A stretch of DNA of 64,000 nucleotides from JAXMAR01 sp046350295. GTDB lineage: Bacteria; Planctomycetota; Planctomycetia; Gemmatales; Gemmataceae. Positions 60,401-64,000 of the stretch are shown here, in pieces. The position numbers were made by a program, and so were the translations under genes. The DNA lies in the NCBI GenBank assembly GCA_046350295.1, contig JAXMAR010000001.1:124001-188000 (forward strand), in the 5' to 3' direction. Each line of letters opens with the position of its first letter. The first letter of the stretch is position 1. The notes below the pieces were generated by a model, which did no database searches, had not been told where the DNA came from, and was given only the letters and a program-made list of their open reading frames with translations.

Positions 60401-61591
60401 GGCACGATGTACGCCTACCTACGCAAGAAGGAAGCGGGGCCGGCCGCGGGTCTGCTCGCCCTCGCTGATCCCGTCTTCGAGCGCGACAGGAAGGCGACCG
60501 CGCCGGCGCCGCTGCCGCCCGGCGGTCTGCTCGTTGTCAACGTCCCGGCCGGCTCCAACGCCGCGCTTGCCGGTCTCGTCTCCGGCGACGTCCTCCTTCG
60601 TTACGCAGGCGCCGATCTCAAGACCGTTGCCAATCTCGACGCCGCCATTGCCGCCCATGACAAAGACAAGCGCGTCGAGGTCGTCGTCTGGCGCGACGGC
60701 GTCACCAACACCCGCGACGTCCAGCCCGGCAAGCTCGGCGCCGTTCTCGCCAAGGAACCCGCGCCCATAGCTCTGGCCGAGAAGCGCAAGACCGACGACT
60801 GGCTCGCCGCCCGCGGCTCGCGTGACGACAAGTGGGCGGCCCTGCCCGGCACGCGCGTCGAGGCCGACCGTCTGACCAAGCTCTTCGGCAAGGATAGCAA
60901 GGTACTGATGGAATCCGACGCCAGCGAGCAGGCGCTGCACGACGTGGCGAGCAAGGGCGAACTGGAGAAGTTCCGCTACATCCACCTCGCCACCCATGGG
61001 ACCATCGACTACCGCTTCCCCATGCGCTCCGCCGTCATCCTCTCGCGCGACAAGCTGCCCGACCCCGGCAAGCAGCTCGACGCCGGCCTGCCCGTCTTCG
61101 ATGGGCGCCTCACCGCGGAGAAGGTGCTGCGCGACTGGAAGCTGAACGCCGATCTCGTCACCCTGTCGGCCTGCGAGACAGCGCTGGCGGCGAAGTTCGA
61201 AGGGGGCGAAGGCTATGTCGGCTTCTCCCAGGCGCTGATCCTGGCGGGAAGCCGGTCGGTCTGCCTCAGCCTCTGGAAGGTCGACGACACGGCGACCGCT
61301 CTCTTGATGGACCGCTTCTACCAGAACCTCCTCGGCAAGCGCGACGGCCTCAAGGCGCCGCTGGGCAAGGCGGCCGCCCTGGCCGAGGCCAAGAACTGGC
61401 TCCGCTACCTGACGCGTTCCGACGCCCTCAAGCGCACCGCCGATCTCTTGGACGGCGTCCCGCGCGGCAAGCACGCGACCGGCCCCCTCCTGCTCGCTCC
61501 CAAGACGCCGAGCACGCCAACCATGGAAGATCGGCCGTACGCCCACCCGTACTACTGGGCGGCATTCGTGCTGATTGGAAACCCTGATTGA
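57461..61591 (+). CDS. Exported PPC-TPR-PDZ-CHAT protease-like protein
   Basis: Starting at 57461, after TTTGGAGAGG, the 1376-residue protein has a signal peptide (MRTRIPFVLLALFTLTG) and two PPC-like beta domains (about 40-130 and 145-240; YDIRLDAVDKDLDPFLRV and YLFDLRSKEFDTLLIVEA). About ten kinesin-light-chain-like TPRs follow (275-700, e.g. GKYEQAEAGHRKALAI), then a CHAT caspase-like domain from about 900 to 1376. A PDZ-like insert lies within it (about 1020-1095; VPAGSNAALAGLVSGDVLL). The catalytic pair is intact: His1179 in HLATHG and Cys1238 in LSACETA. The signal peptide implies action outside the cytoplasm, unusual for CHAT proteases. Confidence 0.85.
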   Translation: MRTRIPFVLLALFTLTGSPSAGEKAPDKPRRIEGELKADDPRDPVTKNPRQVHSVKLRGGQLYDIRLDAVDKDLDPFLRVEDAAGKELGRDDDSGGALNARLLFLAPKDGDYKLIVTAYKGTGKYLLRAAESEEKIHVVGKDGLKIEGKIEKTDPPLAALKGAPHKVFLVRLEAGQSYLFDLRSKEFDTLLIVEATPGKVVAYDDDGGEGTNSRLKWTPPAENVYRLIVAALDRKPGSFVFLVRSATPTVEERLLLEAKDLTRVAEKLRATLKYGEALEKDYRALDIRCRILGDEHVDTSASHNNVALDLDGQGKYEQAEAGHRKALAICRKVLGEEHRDTATVYACLATNLHFQGKYKEAEGNHRRALATYRKVLGEEHVHTATTHRLLAATLEKLDRYTEAEAGYRKALIIRQRVFGEEHLTTATSYDDIAGNLHYQGRYAEADEAFRKVLMIRRKALGDGELGTAKSYIGVAVNLYFQGKYAESDEGFRKALGIIRMLLGEDNEDTATAYGGMAANLRAQGRYVEAEEAFGKALGIRCKTLGNDHPKTATSFSDVASNLHSQGRYTEADKGLRAALTIRRRVFGEEHSDTAESYANLATNANSLGLYTEADKGYRKALAIYCKVLGEEHSRTASTYGRIGSNLNDEGKYAEAEESLRKATTILRKVLGEAHPDTATSYKDLAVALSAQGKHAEAEKFAQLATQAFFVVRGHFARSGLERALGASKSPSPLYVALLVRSGRTAQGWAALEADLGRGVWDDASSNATCSPTERAKRAGLIAHATRLEQLIAETFSGKGPEAERKKRREDLLAAQLKVQGELADHVREMEAKYGPIAGEVFALSAIQASLPADTALVGWLDLEAPPKAADPNGDHLAFVLRAKGDPIVVRLSGTGAKDGWLPDDSKLPGELRAALLNPAADWRSLAKRLSAQRLGPLAKHLAATGDLPAAKHLVVLPSEYLAGIPVEAFAEGYTVSYAPSGTMYAYLRKKEAGPAAGLLALADPVFERDRKATAPAPLPPGGLLVVNVPAGSNAALAGLVSGDVLLRYAGADLKTVANLDAAIAAHDKDKRVEVVVWRDGVTNTRDVQPGKLGAVLAKEPAPIALAEKRKTDDWLAARGSRDDKWAALPGTRVEADRLTKLFGKDSKVLMESDASEQALHDVASKGELEKFRYIHLATHGTIDYRFPMRSAVILSRDKLPDPGKQLDAGLPVFDGRLTAEKVLRDWKLNADLVTLSACETALAAKFEGGEGYVGFSQALILAGSRSVCLSLWKVDDTATALLMDRFYQNLLGKRDGLKAPLGKAAALAEAKNWLRYLTRSDALKRTADLLDGVPRGKHATGPLLLAPKTPSTPTMEDRPYAHPYYWAAFVLIGNPD

Positions 61592-61629
61592 AGACACGAC
61601 GGACGGCGGGCGCCAGTCCGGCCAACAGA

Positions 61630-62109
61630 TCAAAGCGCGGACCTCTTCGGAGTCCTGCGAGCTTTCGGCGTAGCTTTCCGGAGGGTGGCCAAGTACAAGA
61701 CGAGATCCTCGATCGTTTTTACAGGTTTTTGAGCTTGGAGTTCTCCTTGCGTCGGTAATCGAAGGCTCCAGCACGCCAACCAACGAAGCACATTGTCCGA
61801 AAGATCTTCCGGGTCGATCCTGTGGATCTCCTCGATATCGTCCTCGGGAATGACGGGAAACTTGGCCATGCCCATCCACTTCCGGAAGTAGCCGTAGACC
61901 GTCACGACGATCCGTTCATCGACGTCGCGGCGACGAAAGTGATCCAAGAAAAGATCGGGGCCAATTGATGATCTCGCTTCGGCGAGCGCTTGACGCCGGG
62001 CGATTTCCCGTCGTTCGCTCCTCCGCATGAGGAGAACCACGGTCGTCCAGAAGCCGACGAACCAGCAGATCGCCAGAGCCCAGAGGGCGATCTCGGAGAT
62101 CAGCGTCAT
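61630..62109 (-). CDS. Membrane-anchored hypothetical protein in the ABC permease operon
   Basis: The 159-residue product has one N-terminal membrane helix (IALWALAICWFVGFWTTVVL) and a cytoplasmic domain with DERIVVTVYGYFRKWMGMAK, SDNVLRWLACWSLRLPTQGE. Its ATG overlaps the permease stop by four bases, so it is translationally coupled. No domain is recognised. It may be an accessory subunit of the transporter. Confidence 0.6.
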   Translation of the reverse strand: MTLISEIALWALAICWFVGFWTTVVLLMRRSERREIARRQALAEARSSIGPDLFLDHFRRRDVDERIVVTVYGYFRKWMGMAKFPVIPEDDIEEIHRIDPEDLSDNVLRWLACWSLRLPTQGELQAQKPVKTIEDLVLYLATLRKATPKARRTPKRSAL

Positions 62110-63332
62110 GCCACGTCGCGGTCCTCGAAGAGGATGAGGCCGAAGAGCAGCGCGATGGCGCTGTAGACCACGGCATAGAGGAAGGCGTTGACGGTGTAGA
62201 CGGCGTAGTCGAACGCCGGGAGGGAGATGTCGCGCACGTTGGCGGAGCCGACGTCGAAGAGGTCCAGGCCGGGGAGGATGGTCTGGAACAGGCCGGCGAC
62301 GAAGGAGATCAGGCGCAGGCCGTCGGCGGTGACTTCGCGGAGGATGGGAGCGAGATTACCGAGGAAGAAGATGATGATGCAGACGGGGATGTTGACGACC
62401 ATCGGCAAGCGCGTGCCGAGGGCGACGGCGATGGCGACCAGGACCATGACCAGGCAGAAGCCGATGACCAGGCTGGGCAGCGCCTCGCCGGCGTCGGCCA
62501 GCCAGTAGAACATGCCGCGGGCGAAGTAGGAGGCGTTGGTCGGGGCCAGCGTCCCCTCGAAGGAGCGGCCGAAGAACTGATTGGCGAGGTCGAGAGCCCA
62601 GGTGGGGTCGGGCCGGATGCCGACGGAGCCGGGGAGGGCGGATTCGGTGGTTCGCTTGTAGAGGACGATCCAGACGAGCCACCAGCCGAGGGTGATGGTC
62701 ATGGTGAGGGCGGCGAGGAGGATGCCGGCGTATTTGCCCAGCAGGAACTGGCGCCGCGAGATCGGCTTGCTCATGAGCGTGACGGCGGTTCGCCCTTCGA
62801 TCTCCTCGCTGACGGAGATGCTGGCGGCGATGACGCCGAAGGCGGCCGGCGCGAGCATGGTGAGGGCGAAGCAGATCTGCTTCACCATCTTCAGGTCTTC
62901 GCCGAAGGTGAAATAAGGGATGAAGGGGGAGACGCTGATGAGCAGGAAGGCGAAACCCCAGATGAACCAGAACATCGGCTGCCGCACGCCCTCTTGGAAC
63001 GCGGCCAGGGCGACGGCGCCCCCCTTGGGCCAGAGCCGGAGGAGCAGCGCCAGGATGCCGACCAGCAGCGCCAGGCCGCAGAACAGGTGCACGAAGGACA
63101 TGGCGATCCGTCCCCAGTTCGAGAGCCAGCCGGGATAGGGGTTGGCCTCGAGCAGCACCGCCCCGATCACGCCCCCGCCGATGACGATCCCGAGGATGAT
63201 GAGCCAGAAGCGCCGCGTGCGAAACAGCGGCCGCAGGCCGTGGGAGGCGGCGAGCAACGGGAGGATGCTCGCGGCCAGAAGGGCCGTGATCAGGCTGCAA
63301 ACCAGGAACAGGCTGATGGTGTTTTCGCTCAT
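62106..63332 (-). CDS. ABC-2 type transporter permease
   Basis: From the ATG at 63332 the 408-residue protein has about ten to twelve membrane helices and the ABC-2 hallmark region SVSEEIEGRTAVTLMSKPIS then RRQFLLGKYAGILLAAL, where the cytoplasmic coupling helix contacts the ATPase. It belongs to permeases of the NosY/CcmB-like kind. The ATPase gene is not in the window. It is the middle of an operon acylphosphatase, permease, hypothetical protein. Confidence 0.8.
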   Translation of the reverse strand: MSENTISLFLVCSLITALLAASILPLLAASHGLRPLFRTRRFWLIILGIVIGGGVIGAVLLEANPYPGWLSNWGRIAMSFVHLFCGLALLVGILALLLRLWPKGGAVALAAFQEGVRQPMFWFIWGFAFLLISVSPFIPYFTFGEDLKMVKQICFALTMLAPAAFGVIAASISVSEEIEGRTAVTLMSKPISRRQFLLGKYAGILLAALTMTITLGWWLVWIVLYKRTTESALPGSVGIRPDPTWALDLANQFFGRSFEGTLAPTNASYFARGMFYWLADAGEALPSLVIGFCLVMVLVAIAVALGTRLPMVVNIPVCIIIFFLGNLAPILREVTADGLRLISFVAGLFQTILPGLDLFDVGSANVRDISLPAFDYAVYTVNAFLYAVVYSAIALLFGLILFEDRDVA

Positions 63333-63376
63333 CGTTGCGGCAATCCGGGCTTTCAGGCTGTTTCGGAACGTGGCAA

Positions 63377-63643
63377 TCAGGGACGAATCGTGAACTCCGT
63401 CAAAGCGCGCGGCGTTTGTTCCTGCACCCGTTTTCCGGCGATGTGCTCGGCCATTTGCCGGGCCAGCGCGTCCAGGAACCGCTCGACCTCTCCCGCGTCT
63501 CCCTCGGCCCACAACTCGACGTCGCCGCCGGGCAGGTTGCGCACATAGCCATGGACGACGAAACCGGAGGCGATGCGCTGGGCGGTATAGCGAAAACCGA
63601 CCCCTTGCACGTGACCGGAGTAGTGGACGAGCTTGGCGATCAT
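63377..63643 (-). CDS. acyP: Acylphosphatase
   Basis: The 88-residue protein is of normal acylphosphatase length and has the signature SGHVQGVGFRYTAQR with the substrate-binding Arg (about 18) and the Asn of HGYVRNLPGGDVEL (about 36), the two residues needed for hydrolysis of carboxyl phosphates. It is cytoplasmic. It is 44 bases upstream of the ABC permease on the same strand. Confidence 0.93.
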   Translation of the reverse strand: MIAKLVHYSGHVQGVGFRYTAQRIASGFVVHGYVRNLPGGDVELWAEGDAGEVERFLDALARQMAEHIAGKRVQEQTPRALTEFTIRP

Positions 63644-63793
63644 CTTGTCGAGTCTCTGCCACTACGCTCGCGGCGGTTTCAGGGTTCGCACTCTCTTTTC
63701 CGGCGTCCCGAGGTTTGCGCCCGTGGCCCTGTTTCCCGCCGGGGCCGGCGCCTTTCAGGCGCCCTACGACCGCTTCGGCGCCCCCCGGTCGTA

Positions 63794-64000
63794 TCAAGGG
63801 ATAGGATGCGGCTCGCCGCGGTAGTTCGGAGGCGTGCCCCAGCGGAGCTTGTCGCGCAACGTCTGGTAATAGCCCCGGTTCGGCACGCGCGCCAGATGAA
63901 AATCGACCGGCGCTCGCCGCAGCCGCACGCGCTCGCCGCACTGCAAGATCTGGTCCTCCTGCCCGTCGACAATGAGGACGGCCTGCTCGCACTGGCGGCC
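63794..64000 (-). CDS. nadK: C-terminal fragment of NAD kinase, cut by the window edge
   Basis: Reading the minus strand from the right edge gives VLIVDGQEDQILQCGERV, then FHLARVPNRGYYQTLRDKLR WGTPPNYRGE type ending before a TGA at 63794-63796. The DGQE motif and the YYxTLRxKLRWG end are those of NAD kinase. Only about 68 residues are visible, so the catalytic GGDG region lies outside. It makes NADP from NAD. Confidence 0.75.
   Translation of the reverse strand, partial: GRQCEQAVLIVDGQEDQILQCGERVRLRRAPVDFHLARVPNRGYYQTLRDKLRWGTPPNYRGEPHPIP

Overview
The window is GC-rich, densely coded DNA that looks like a chromosome piece of a planctomycete, most likely a Gemmataceae-type organism (inference from gene content). 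Pointers are an N-terminal PRLEALEDRLVPA-type export motif, a PVC-type membrane-bound dehydrogenase with a C-terminal CxxCH, DUF4058 and Uma2 proteins, DUF3500, a huge TPR/CHAT protein, many exported proteins of unknown function, and intergenic palindromic repeats. No rRNA, tRNA, CRISPR array or intact insertion sequence was seen.

Layout. 1-5.1 kb: exported hydrolases (one cut by the left edge), a VWA-domain protein, a DUF3500 protein and a nested palindromic element. 4.4-10.4 kb: nadA with a small CBM9-like partner, a membrane protein, a PD-(D/E)XK-like protein, selA (with a decayed copy of its N-terminus 1.6 kb upstream), a PIN toxin-antitoxin pair and a CBS protein. 10.6-18.8 kb: nitrogen assimilation, with a LysR regulator, gltB, an inserted Uma2 gene and gltD. 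18.8-26.3 kb: a decayed lectin-like gene, a hydrolase-cytochrome fusion with two paralogous exported proteins, kdgK, an SRPBCC protein and an SPFH protein.

26.6-31.3 kb is the most unusual part: a tight three-gene operon of visibly lower GC, made of a winged-helix-like protein, a GHKL (Hsp90/MORC-like) ATPase and a large protein joining two RNA polymerase alpha-CTD-like modules to a sigma-70 region-4-like helix-turn-helix. I do not recognise it as a named system; it is the best candidate for an undescribed, possibly defensive or transcription-controlling, system.

31.4-42.7 kb is accessory: an aspartic-protease pair, an LRR protein, VapBC, the PVC dehydrogenase, PepSY, M19 dipeptidase, zinc-ribbon, DUF4058 and phosphatase genes. 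43-48.7 kb: exported or cell-surface proteins and an ACT protein. 48.7-55.2 kb: an envelope-type operon (phosphatase, flippase-like, GT2), an SGNH-like protein and an ATP-grasp ligase. 55.2-64 kb: a beta-CASP metallo-hydrolase, the TPR-PDZ-CHAT protein, an ABC-2 permease operon with acylphosphatase, and the C-terminus of an NAD kinase at the right edge.

At least ten genes carry single-base frameshifts between otherwise well conserved segments, some with many in a short stretch, while very long genes such as gltB and the CHAT gene are intact. This may be local sequence error or real decay, and gene-loss conclusions should be drawn with care.
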